From: 66-474 sp036278635
Lineage (GTDB): Bacteria > Pseudomonadota > Gammaproteobacteria > Xanthomonadales > Rhodanobacteraceae
Assembly: GCA_036278635.1 (NCBI GenBank)
Contig: DASUKQ010000070.1
Coordinates: 1-38,933, forward strand
Length of the DNA stretch: 38,933 nt
Direction: 5' to 3'
Under the pieces are notes generated by a model that searched no databases, was not told where the DNA came from, and saw nothing but the letters and a program-made list of their open reading frames with translations. The position numbers and the translations under genes are program-made. Shown one piece after another: positions 16,752 through 24,793 of this stretch (its first letter is position 1; each line of letters begins with the position of its first letter).

Positions 16752-17876
16752 ATGGACAACCCGCACCGATCGATGTCGAACCGGCTGGCCCGGATGGCCC
16801 TTTGCGTTCTGCTGGCCGGCGCCTGGTACCCGGCGTTTGGCGCCCAATGCCCGAAGCTGCTGATGTTCGACGGCGTCGATCTGCGCACCCAGACCAACGC
16901 CGGACAGGCTGCCTATTGGGGCGAGACCGTCGGCGTGCAGGGGTTCTTCCTGAACAACGTCATGGCGCACTGGCGGGTCGATGTCGGCACCGATCCCGAC
17001 AGCAAGCTGTGGCAAAAAGCGAGCCGGTTCCAATCCATTTACTCGAAAGACGGGGTCACCGACAACTTCATCAAGGTCGCCCTTTACAAGGCCCATGACT
17101 GGCATGACAAGCGTGAAAACGACGCGGTGGTCAAGCGCTTCGCGCACGCTGCCATGCTCGCCCGCCACGCCGGGTTCAAGGGCATGGCACTGGACCTCGA
17201 GCCGTACAAGCCGACGTGGGGCGGGCCCGCGGGCGGCCCCGAACTGGCGTCGACCGTGGAACAGGAAGGGCGCGCGATCGGCGAGGCCATGCACAAGGCC
17301 TATCCCGGCATGACGCTGATCGTGCTGCCGGATGTGCTGGCCCAGACCCATCGCTACGACACGCTCGTACAACGATTCAAGTCGAAGGTGCACGACATGA
17401 AGTCGGGCACGCCGCCGCCGCGCTACGACGCCTACGAATTGTCGGTGCCGTTCGTGCGCGGCCTGCTGTCGGTACCGTGGAAGCACGTCGTGATCGCGAT
17501 GGAGCAGACCTACAGCAGGAACGCCGAAGGCATGGGGCCCTCGGCGCAGCGTTCACGCGACAGTTACGAAAAACTGATGGGGCGCAGTGCGGAGGCGATG
17601 AACCTCACCGCGTCACCGGGGCTGTGGACGCTGGGGCCGACCCAACGTGACAAGTCCGCGCGCGAAACGCCGACGCGATTCGAACAGCGGCTCGAAGCCG
17701 CGTACGCCGCGTCGAAACGGTACGTCTGGATCTACGGAAAGGGCAGCGCGTGGCAAACCGACGGTCCGTACGCGCCGGGTCCGGTCAATGCGGACTTCGA
17801 CCAGTACCTGCACGTGATCCACCAGGTGCGCGCGAGCTGCAGCAGCGCACGCGGCGCACCGAAGGACCGGCGCTGA
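16752..17876 (+). CDS. Secreted protein of unknown function, possible glycoside hydrolase-like barrel
   Basis: A 374-residue protein I do not recognise. It has an export signal (RLARMALCVLLAGAWYPAFG), with likely cleavage after residue 30. The mature part reads like an alternating strand/helix barrel: LLMFDGVDL, VGVQGFFLNN, MALDLEPYKP, MTLIVLPDVLA, YDAYELSVPF, VVIAMEQTY, ASPGLWTLGP and RYVWIYGKGSAW. MALDLEP (Asp148-Leu-Glu150) lies where many TIM-barrel glycosidases place the catalytic acid, and the Trp/Tyr-rich C-terminal strand fits sugar stacking. A ribosome site GGAGGAG lies eight bases before ATG 16752. It is probably periplasmic or extracellular and may trim or cleave the exported polysaccharide. 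It could instead be a non-catalytic polymer-binding protein. Confidence 0.85.
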   Translation: MDNPHRSMSNRLARMALCVLLAGAWYPAFGAQCPKLLMFDGVDLRTQTNAGQAAYWGETVGVQGFFLNNVMAHWRVDVGTDPDSKLWQKASRFQSIYSKDGVTDNFIKVALYKAHDWHDKRENDAVVKRFAHAAMLARHAGFKGMALDLEPYKPTWGGPAGGPELASTVEQEGRAIGEAMHKAYPGMTLIVLPDVLAQTHRYDTLVQRFKSKVHDMKSGTPPPRYDAYELSVPFVRGLLSVPWKHVVIAMEQTYSRNAEGMGPSAQRSRDSYEKLMGRSAEAMNLTASPGLWTLGPTQRDKSARETPTRFEQRLEAAYAASKRYVWIYGKGSAWQTDGPYAPGPVNADFDQYLHVIHQVRASCSSARGAPKDRR

Positions 17877-17899
17877 ATCCGCGCCCGAGGAGTGGCGGC

Positions 17900-19057
17900 A
17901 TGTCGAAGATCATCCTGTTCGCCAACACCGACTGGTACCTCTACAACTTCCGGCGGTCGCTGGCGCTGGCGGCGCAGGCTGCGGGTCATGAGGTGTTGCT
18001 GGTTTCCCCGCCCGGCGAATACGGCGCGCGGTTGCGCGGACTGGGGCTGCGCTGGACACCGTTGACGGGGATGGATCGTCGCAGCCTCAATCCGCTGCGC
18101 GAGGTCCGGGTGCTGGCGGAGCTGGTGGCGCTGTTCAGGCACGAACGGCCCGCGATGGTCCACAACTTCACCATCAAGTGCGCCGTGTACGGCTCGCTCG
18201 CCGCCATGCTGGCCGGGGTCCCCGCGCGCATCAATGCCGTGGCGGGGCTGGGGTACGTATTCGCCAGCGACGATCGGCGCGCGCGCCTGTTGCGGCCGCT
18301 GGTGCGATCGCTGTTGCGGTTCTCGCTGCGCGGAAAGCGTTCGCGGTTGATCCTGCAGAACCACGACGATGCCTCGGTATTCATCCGGCACGGCTTGATC
18401 GGGAAGAGTCACTTGGTGGTGATCCCCGGTTCCGGCGTGGATTGCACACGCTTCGTGCCGCCGTCCAGGCCAGCCAACGATCCACCCCGGGTGCTGCTGG
18501 CGGCGAGATTGCTGTGGGAAAAGGGGCTGGCGGAATACGTGCAGGCGGCGCGCGCGCTGCGTGCGCGCGGACGGAAAGTCCGGTTCGTCCTCGCGGGCGC
18601 GTCCGATCCGGGCAACCCCGCGGCGGTGCCCGAAGCAACCGTGCGCGGCTGGGTCGACGAGGGGCTCGTCGAATGGACCGGCCATGTCGAGGACATGCCG
18701 GCATTGCTCGCATCGGCCGACATCGTGGTCCTGCCGAGCTACTACCGCGAGGGACTGCCGAAGTCGTTGATCGAAGCGGCCGCCTGCGCGATCCCGCTGA
18801 TCACCACGGACATGCCGGGTTGCCGGGACGTGGTGACCGACGGGAAGGACGGATTGCTTTTGCCGCCGCGGGATGCCGGGGCACTGCTCGCGGCGATCGT
18901 GCGCTTGCTGGATGCGCCGGCGCTGGCCAGGAGACTTGGGCTGGCGGCGCACGCCAAGGCGTTGGCCCGGTTCGACGAACGCATCGTCATCCGGCGCACG
19001 CTGGCAACCTGGGACGAAGTCCTGGGCCATTCGGGCGCCGTCCCGGCCACCCCGTGA
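17900..19057 (+). CDS. GT4-family glycosyltransferase (fourth of four; CapM/PglA-like)
   Basis: A 385-residue GT-B enzyme. The N-terminus MSKIILFANTDWYLYNFRRS and VHNFTIKCAVYGSLAA are typical of the CapM/PglA-like branch, which often transfers the second sugar to a lipid-linked HexNAc. The donor domain shows VVIPGSGVDCTRF, LLAARLLWEKGLAEYVQAA, GHVEDMPALLASAD and SYYREGLPKSLIEAAACAIP, the motif with the usual catalytic glutamates. GAGGAG lies seven bases before the ATG. It is the last rightward gene of the locus, 23 bases after the secreted unknown. It ends 39 bases from the convergent WecA-like gene. Pairing with that initiating enzyme would make sense: one loads the first sugar phosphate and this adds the second. 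Confidence 0.92.
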   Translation: MSKIILFANTDWYLYNFRRSLALAAQAAGHEVLLVSPPGEYGARLRGLGLRWTPLTGMDRRSLNPLREVRVLAELVALFRHERPAMVHNFTIKCAVYGSLAAMLAGVPARINAVAGLGYVFASDDRRARLLRPLVRSLLRFSLRGKRSRLILQNHDDASVFIRHGLIGKSHLVVIPGSGVDCTRFVPPSRPANDPPRVLLAARLLWEKGLAEYVQAARALRARGRKVRFVLAGASDPGNPAAVPEATVRGWVDEGLVEWTGHVEDMPALLASADIVVLPSYYREGLPKSLIEAAACAIPLITTDMPGCRDVVTDGKDGLLLPPRDAGALLAAIVRLLDAPALARRLGLAAHAKALARFDERIVIRRTLATWDEVLGHSGAVPATP

Positions 19058-19096
19058 ACGCGTAGCGCGAAGCTCGTCGCGCCCGATGCACCCGAT

Positions 19097-20191
19097 TCAG
19101 GAATCCGCCTGCCTCGAAACAGGTTTGGCCGCGACAGCCGGTGCACCCGATTTCGCGGCCTGCCTGCGCTCCAGTCGATTGGTGAAGACCCCGTACAGGA
19201 CCAGCACGACGACGAAGGCCACGAGATTCGCGATCGCGCCCAATTGCGCGTGGATGACCGCGCCCACGAAAGGCAGCACCGCGGCGAACACGACGAGGTA
19301 AACCAGCGTCCGGCGCGGTCCCAGGCCCGCGTTCATCAGCAGATGATGCACATGCGTGCGATCCGGCGTGAACGGCGACACGCCGCGCTTCAGGCGGCGA
19401 AAGATCACCGCGAGCGTATCCATCACGGGAAGCGCGACGCACCAGAGCACCAGGCCGGGTGAAATATGGCGGGGCGTGCTCTGGCTCAGCGTGATCAACG
19501 TCCAGGCGATCACGTACCCCAGCACCACGCTGCCGGAGTCACCCAGGAACACCTTGGCCTTGCGACCCAGCAAGCCGAGGTTGGAAAGGAGATACGGATA
19601 CAGCGCCGCCGCGAGCAACAGCACGATGACGGTCGGCGGGGCCGGCATCCGCGAAGGAATGAGCAGCGCGATGGCGCCGGTGCTCACCAATGCCAGGCAT
19701 CCAGCCAACCCGTCGATGCCATCCATCAGGTTGAACGCGTTGATCAACCCGATCACGGCGAGGATCGTGAACGGAATCCCCAGCCACCCCAGCGTCAGTT
19801 CGTGCCCGTGCAGTATCCCCAGCGAATGCACGTACACGCCCGTCGTGGAAATCACGACCAGGATCGCAAGGACCTGCACGACCACCCGCACGCTGACCCG
19901 CAGGCCGTAACGATCATCCAGCGCGCCGAGCGCGACCAGCGCGCATGCGGTGGCCAGCACGACATCGTCGAACCGCTGCATCCGGCCCAACCACAACCAT
20001 CCGGCGAGCATGCCTGCGAAAATCGACAATCCTCCCACCAGCGGCGTGGCAAACGCATGCCGTTTGCGGGCATCCGGATAATCGAGCAGACCGACCGGCC
20101 TGCTGATGGGAACCAGCACGCACAAACCGAGTGCCGACGCGCCAATCGACACCATGCACGCCGACAACACCGTATGCGCCGTGGAAATCAT
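19097..20191 (-). CDS. WecA/TagO-like undecaprenyl-phosphate sugar-1-phosphate transferase (PNPT family)
   Basis: A 364-residue polytopic enzyme of the MraY/WecA superfamily that moves a HexNAc-1-phosphate from a UDP-sugar to undecaprenyl phosphate, starting a lipid-linked glycan. Signatures in order are RPVGLLDYPDARKRH with PLVGGLSIF, the Asp-Asp pair ALGALDDRYGL (Asp92-Asp93), NAFNLMDGIDGLAG (Asp157, Asp160), KVFLGDSGSVVLGY and the HVHHLLM histidine motif. Eleven or so helices are expected. ATG 20191 was chosen; a TTG ten codons upstream is less likely. It is convergent with the last glycosyltransferase, so it is not in the rightward operon. No GumD/WbaP-type initiating transferase is present in the window, so this is the likely priming enzyme. 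A separate O-antigen or enterobacterial-common-antigen-like role remains possible. Confidence 0.92.
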   Translation of the reverse strand: MISTAHTVLSACMVSIGASALGLCVLVPISRPVGLLDYPDARKRHAFATPLVGGLSIFAGMLAGWLWLGRMQRFDDVVLATACALVALGALDDRYGLRVSVRVVVQVLAILVVISTTGVYVHSLGILHGHELTLGWLGIPFTILAVIGLINAFNLMDGIDGLAGCLALVSTGAIALLIPSRMPAPPTVIVLLLAAALYPYLLSNLGLLGRKAKVFLGDSGSVVLGYVIAWTLITLSQSTPRHISPGLVLWCVALPVMDTLAVIFRRLKRGVSPFTPDRTHVHHLLMNAGLGPRRTLVYLVVFAAVLPFVGAVIHAQLGAIANLVAFVVVLVLYGVFTNRLERRQAAKSGAPAVAAKPVSRQADS

Positions 20192-20624
20192 CCGTGGGGA
20201 ACTCTCGCTTGCTGGAATCAAAGTGTCTCAACGCGCGAGAAACATGCGCTGAATATTCCCGGTCGATTCCCATTCGAATTCATCCATCAACATGAATGTG
20301 TTTACGTATTTGAATCACTGGTGAATCGTCGCGATTCAACTTGGCGCGCGCGCATCGCATGTCGGCGAGTGACCCCATCGACTGCGAGCGCCGTGCACAC
20401 AGTCGAATCCTGTCGCGGATTTCCCCACACGTCGCCAGAACGAACTTCGACGAAGCAGCCCGCTGCGTGACGGTTGCGGTGCGTGATGCCCCGGCCCCGG
20501 CAGGGCATGAATATTGCTTGTATCCTGAGCATGCAGGGAAGGATGGTCGGGTGGGGACAACCCGGGTTGCTCGTCCGGCCTGCCCTTCCCCGCGGGCAAA
20601 GCCCGACCGCGAGAGAGCCACGCT
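20192..20624. other. Intergenic region with AT-richer patch and GAATC repeats
   Basis: This 433-base gap lies upstream of the leftward WecA-like gene and the small rightward gene. Bases 20281-20340 are clearly poorer in GC than the surroundings. They contain a perfect hairpin GAATCG-TCG-CGATTC (20323-20337), preceded by another GAATC at 20312-20316. This could be an operator or DNA-bending site for the WecA-like promoter. No convincing -10/-35 pair and no RNA gene was seen; open frames here look non-coding. Confidence 0.4.
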
Positions 20625-20888
20625 GTGACGATCACCGACATCGGCATCCTGCTCATCGTCCTGTGCATCCTGCTGTGGGCGATCATGGCAGCGCTGCACC
20701 GGCATACCGTGCAGCTCCAGGCACTGAAAGCGGAGATGGAAGCGCTGCGGAAGATGCAGAGTCACGCGCGCGACCATGCCGCGGAGCGTCCCGCGCCGGC
20801 AACCCGACCCGACAACGTCGATGAACTGAGCGTCGACGCATCCGGCGGGCAGGCAGCGCGCTCGAGGCAATCGACGTTGCGGGAGTAA
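20625..20888 (+). CDS. Small single-helix membrane protein, unknown function
   Basis: An 87-residue frame starting at GTG 20625 with a GAGAG ribosome-site candidate about eight bases upstream. Residues 5-24 (DIGILLIVLCILLWAIMAAL) form one strong transmembrane helix. HTVQLQALKAEMEALRKMQ then suggests a short amphipathic or coiled-coil helix, followed by a polar tail. It resembles small uncharacterised membrane proteins rather than any family I know. It lies alone between two larger genes, so no function can be given. Support is from the ribosome site and the helix/coil pattern only. Confidence 0.5.
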   Translation: MTITDIGILLIVLCILLWAIMAALHRHTVQLQALKAEMEALRKMQSHARDHAAERPAPATRPDNVDELSVDASGGQAARSRQSTLRE

Positions 20889-21000
20889 GGTTGCGCTGAT
20901 CGATGGCGGCGCGGTGTCGTGCGGCGGGTGCCCGCCTGCGAACGTTCCGGACATCGACAAAGACGGCGAACCGGATCGTCCGAACCGGTACTCGCGGCAC

Positions 21001-21029
21001 TTGGTGCGTCACGTTCCCGGGTGTAGGGT
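21001..21029 (+). promoter_or_regulatory. Tentative sigma-70-type promoter for the S9 peptidase gene
   Basis: TTGGTG (21001-21006) and TAGGGT (21024-21029) are separated by 17 bases, about 30 bases before the ATG at 21059. Each hexamer matches only about half of the consensus, so this is a weak call. Confidence 0.25.
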
Positions 21030-21058
21030 CGCGCGATCGCCTCCTGGCAAGGTCCGCC

Positions 21059-23110
21059 ATGCAAGCCGCTCGCCCGCCGTTGTTGCTCGCCGCCTTGGCG
21101 GTTTTCGCCCTCGCGCCCGGTGCGCAGGCCGAGGCACCCCCCGCGCCCGCGGATGCCCGCATTGCGCACATCCTTGCGCAGCGCGCGAAGGTCGGCGGGG
21201 TTCCGGCGGTCGCGCTGTCCCACGACGGTAGGCACCTCGCATGGATCGTTGAACGACACGACAAGACCACATTGATGCTCGGCGGGTGGAACGGGCAGGG
21301 CGCCCATGCGATCGTGATTCCCGGCGACTGCAGGGAGAAGGCCATCCGCTGGGCGCCACGCCGGAGTGAACTGGCGGTGCTGACGCGCTGCAGTGTCGAT
21401 CCCTCCAACACCAAGCCGATCCATGGCGCGATCTGGCTGATCGATGTGGGCACCGGCGACCCGCCGAAGCAGGTCGCCGACCTCGACGGCTTTACGCAAG
21501 GTATGCAGTGGAATCCCGATGGCACACGCATCGCGTTCCTGTTCGTGCCGGGCGCGACGCGCCTGCCGGAAGCCACGGCGTCCGGCAATCCGCGTGTCGG
21601 CGTGATCGGCGAAAGCGACGTGCAGGTGCAGCGCGTCGCGGACATTGCGGCGTCGGGGGGCACGCCCGAGATGCTGACGCCCAAGGGCTTGTATGTGTAC
21701 GAGTTCGACCTCTCGCCGATCGGCGACCGCATTGCCTATACCGCGGCAATGCCGCCGGGCGACAACAACTGGTGGACGGCCAGGCTGTACGTGCAGGATG
21801 CGCGCATCGACGCCGCGCCCGTCGCCATCGTGAATCCCGCGACGGCAACCGGCCCACTGCACGGCCTGCAGATCGCGTTGCCGCGCTGGTCGCCGGATGC
21901 CACGCGGATTCTCTTCATCGGCGGCCTGATGAGCGATCGCGGCGCCACCGGCGGCGATATCTACGGCGTGCCGGCATCGGGCGGCGCGCCGGTGGATCTG
22001 ACTTCCGGCGTGAAGGTCACGCCGTCGTGGTTCACATTCCTGACGCCGCGTTCGCTCCTGGTCACCCAGATCGCGAGCGGCACGGTGCAGGTCACGGAAT
22101 ACGCGTTGCAGGACGACGCCGCGCGGCAAACGCGCCTCTGGTTCACCGTCCCCGGCGAAATCGGCGATGGCCGCGCCGCACTTGCCGTGTCGCTGTCGGA
22201 CGAATCGCCGCGCCGGGTCGCCTACGCGGCGGATTCCTTCGCCCGGCCGCCGGAGGTCCACGCTGGCCTGCTCGGCTCCACGCCGCCGCCGGCGGTCACG
22301 TCGATCAACGCGAATCTCCCGCACGACTGGGGCAAGGCGCAGTCGGTGGAATGGGACAGCGGCGGATTGCACGTGCAGGGCTGGCTGATGTATCCGTCCC
22401 GTTACGACCCGCACAAAACCTATCCGATGATCGTGTACGTGCACGGTGGCCCGTCGTGGGCCAACCTGCCGACGTGGAGCAACAAGGCCAACGCCTATTC
22501 CGAGTTCGGCTATTTCGTGCTGATGCCCAATCCGCGCGGCAGCTTCGGTGAGGGCGAGGCTTTCGCACTGGCGATCCGCAACCAGATGGGCTACGGCGAT
22601 CTCGACGACATCCTCGCGGGCGTGGACAAGGTCGAGAAGTTGGCGCCCATCGACGACGCCCGACTCGGTCTGACCGGCTGGAGCTACGGTGGCTTCATGA
22701 GCATGTTCGTGCCGACCCGGACGAACCGTTTCAAGGCCGTGGTTGCCGGCGCGGGCATTTCCAACTGGCAGAGCTATTACGGACAGAACCAGATCGACCA
22801 ATGGATGATCCCGTTCTTCGGCGCATCGATGTATGACGATCCCGCCGCGTACGCGAAAAGTTCGGCGATCAATTTCATCAAGCGCGTTCGCACGCCGGCG
22901 TTGATCGTGGTCGGCGAACGCGACGAGGAATGCCCGGCTCCGCAATCGTTCGAGTACTGGCACGCGCTGAAGACGCTGGGCGTGCCCACCACCCTCGTCG
23001 TCTACGCCAACCAGGGCCACCACATCGCCAATCCGGCCGATCAGGAAGACATCCTGCGGCGCTCGCTGGGTTGGTTCGGCAAATATCTCTCGACTTCTGG
23101 CGCCAGGTGA
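21059..23110 (+). CDS. Secreted S9 family serine peptidase (prolyl oligopeptidase/acylaminoacyl-type)
   Basis: A 683-residue peptidase. MQAARPPLLLAALAVFALAPGAQA is a signal peptide, so it acts in the periplasm or outside. About 400 residues of repeated WD/beta-propeller-like strands (ALSHDGRHLAWIVE, MQWNPDGTRIAFLF, LPRWSPDATRILFI) gate substrate entry. The C-terminal hydrolase domain has the nucleophile GWSYGGFM (Ser542), the acid VVGERDEECP (Asp622) and the base NQGHHI (His654 or 655). The triad is complete. The ATG at 21059 gives the signal peptide at the very N-terminus; the longer frame adds unrelated residues. It is convergent with the radical SAM gene 24 bases away. A second S9 member occupies the left window edge. 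The substrate is probably short peptides. Confidence 0.95.
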   Translation: MQAARPPLLLAALAVFALAPGAQAEAPPAPADARIAHILAQRAKVGGVPAVALSHDGRHLAWIVERHDKTTLMLGGWNGQGAHAIVIPGDCREKAIRWAPRRSELAVLTRCSVDPSNTKPIHGAIWLIDVGTGDPPKQVADLDGFTQGMQWNPDGTRIAFLFVPGATRLPEATASGNPRVGVIGESDVQVQRVADIAASGGTPEMLTPKGLYVYEFDLSPIGDRIAYTAAMPPGDNNWWTARLYVQDARIDAAPVAIVNPATATGPLHGLQIALPRWSPDATRILFIGGLMSDRGATGGDIYGVPASGGAPVDLTSGVKVTPSWFTFLTPRSLLVTQIASGTVQVTEYALQDDAARQTRLWFTVPGEIGDGRAALAVSLSDESPRRVAYAADSFARPPEVHAGLLGSTPPPAVTSINANLPHDWGKAQSVEWDSGGLHVQGWLMYPSRYDPHKTYPMIVYVHGGPSWANLPTWSNKANAYSEFGYFVLMPNPRGSFGEGEAFALAIRNQMGYGDLDDILAGVDKVEKLAPIDDARLGLTGWSYGGFMSMFVPTRTNRFKAVVAGAGISNWQSYYGQNQIDQWMIPFFGASMYDDPAAYAKSSAINFIKRVRTPALIVVGERDEECPAPQSFEYWHALKTLGVPTTLVVYANQGHHIANPADQEDILRRSLGWFGKYLSTSGAR

Positions 23111-23134
23111 CGGCGACCCACGCGACCGGTTTGC

Positions 23135-24220
23135 TCAAAACAGCTCGCCCTGCGGGGTGCTTTTGCGCGGCGGCGTGAAGCGCGTGCCATCCAGTTGCAG
23201 CGTGCGGGCGCGGACCAACCCGTGGCGGCGGCGGGCCACCTCGAAGCGCTTGCGCAACAACTCCGCGAACGGCCCCTGGCCGTGCATGCGGGTGCGAAAG
23301 TCCGAATCGTAGTCGCGGCCACCGTTCATCTGCCGGATCAAACTCATGACATGTTCGGCGCGCTGCGGCACGTGGATCGCCAACCATTCGCGAAACAGGC
23401 CTTTCAGTTCCCACGGCAGGCGAATGACGGTGTAACCGGCCATGTTGGCGCCCGCTTCCGCGGCACGTTCCAGCACGGCTTCGATGTCGCGGTCGTTCAA
23501 CGCCGGAATGATCGGTGCGACCAGCACCCCGACCGGCACGCCCGCCCCGACCAGCGCACGGACCACCTGCAGACGCCGGTGCGGTGCGCTGGCGCGGGGT
23601 TCGAGTTTCGCGGCGAGCCGGTTGTCGAGCGAGTTCACCGACACGAAGACCTGCACAAGCTTTTCGCGCGCCATCGGTGCCAGCAAGTCGAGGTCGCGCT
23701 CGACGAGCGCGTTCTTGGTGACGATCGTGCATGGATGACGGGCCTCGACCAGCACCTCCAGGGCTGCCCGGGTGAGCCGCCACTTTTTCTCGATCGGCTG
23801 GTACGGGTCGGTGTTGCTGCCGATGTTGATGGGCCTGGGCACGTAGCCGGGCTTGGCGAGTTCCGCGCGCAACACCTCGGCAAGATTGGTCTTGGCGCGC
23901 AGCTTCGTCTCGAAGTCCAGCCCCGGCGACAGATTGAGATAGCCGTGCGACGGCCGCGCGAAGCAATAAATGCATCCGTGCTCGCATCCACGGTACGGAT
24001 TCATCGCCTGTTCGAAGGCGATGTCCGGCGAATCGTTGCGGGTGATCACGCTGCGCGCGCGTTCCCCGGTGACTTCCGTGCGTGGCCGCGGCGCGGCCTC
24101 GTCCAGCAGCGCGCTTTGCCAGCCGTCGTCCTCGGCGTGATGGCGCACGCTTTCAAAACGCCCCTCCGAGTTGGAGGCAGCGCCGCGACCCTTGATGCGC
24201 GCGGGCGGCATCGCTTGCAT
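23135..24220 (-). CDS. PA0069-family radical SAM protein
   Basis: A 361-residue radical SAM protein. MNPYRGCEHGCIYCFARPSH holds the three cluster cysteines in the family spacing C-x3-C-x2-C (Cys79, 83, 86), as in spore-photoproduct-lyase-like/PA0069 proteins. Downstream are INIGSNTDPYQPIEKKW, TIVTKNALVERDLDLL and FVSVNSLDNRLAAKLEPRA, all usual in the family. The substrate of this family is not established. The start is taken at 24220 (ATG, MQAMPPARIKGRG); another ATG is at 24211. Longer frames add a low-quality extension. It is monocistronic, convergent with the S9 gene and divergent from the M16 gene. Confidence 0.9.
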   Translation of the reverse strand: MQAMPPARIKGRGAASNSEGRFESVRHHAEDDGWQSALLDEAAPRPRTEVTGERARSVITRNDSPDIAFEQAMNPYRGCEHGCIYCFARPSHGYLNLSPGLDFETKLRAKTNLAEVLRAELAKPGYVPRPINIGSNTDPYQPIEKKWRLTRAALEVLVEARHPCTIVTKNALVERDLDLLAPMAREKLVQVFVSVNSLDNRLAAKLEPRASAPHRRLQVVRALVGAGVPVGVLVAPIIPALNDRDIEAVLERAAEAGANMAGYTVIRLPWELKGLFREWLAIHVPQRAEHVMSLIRQMNGGRDYDSDFRTRMHGQGPFAELLRKRFEVARRRHGLVRARTLQLDGTRFTPPRKSTPQGELF

Positions 24221-24793
24221 TCGTCCAGCATACGCCAGCCCGTCTCGGCGCTTGCGACAGACCACGAAAACCAGACTTGCTATCGCGCGAAGGAGGCTGC
24301 CAAGGTCGGGTCCCGACGCGGACTTTGGCGAAGTCGACCGTGCGGGACCGCGCAAGCACAACAAGCCTTGTGGATGACGTCGGGCGGGAACCGCCGCAGG
24401 ACGCGCACGCCGTCGCGCCGGACGGCGTCGCCATCATTTTCGTAGGGAAATCCCTACAGACATTCGGGCGGGTGGCCTATTGCCTCGGTCGTGTGTGCGC
24501 GGGATGGTGGATGCGCCGCCGAGCTTGTCATCGGGAGCACAGCGCGCCTGGCCGCGGGCCACCACCTGCTTCGCATTGCAGGTGTATGGTGCACGGGTTT
24601 TTCGCGACGTCCGCGCTGCAGTTGACGAGCGCCGGGATGTCGTCCACACGCATTCATGCCGAGTACTCCGACGCGAGGGAGTTTTGTCGGGCCGGTGTCC
24701 GGGGAGACGTCCGCGTCGGTGTCGCGCCGGGGCAGGCATCTGGCGGGTCGCCATGCGGTCCCGTGTTCATCCACGCAAGCATAGGAACTGACG
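24221..24793. other. Intergenic region between radical SAM and M16 genes
   Basis: These 573 bases hold no convincing gene; the overlapping frames are Arg-rich and lack start signals. Besides the 24442-24457 palindrome listed separately, there is a hairpin CACCTGC-N8-GCAGGTG (24563-24584). Outer ACCA/TGGT pairing is possible across a bulge, and a T5 run follows about 10 bases downstream. It could be a leader structure of the M16 transcript. A promoter was not clearly identified. Confidence 0.4.
24442..24457. promoter_or_regulatory. TAGGG-N4-CCCTA palindrome, candidate NarL/FixJ-type regulator site
   Basis: GTAGGGAAATCCCTAC is a 6-bp perfect inverted repeat around AAAT. The inner part matches TAGGGN4CCCTA, the site described for the response regulator NreC of staphylococci, a NarL/FixJ-family protein. 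Here that is only an analogy of site shape. The centre lies about 345 bases before the M16 start and about 230 before the divergent radical SAM start, so either could be the target. No response regulator gene is in the window. Confidence 0.5.
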
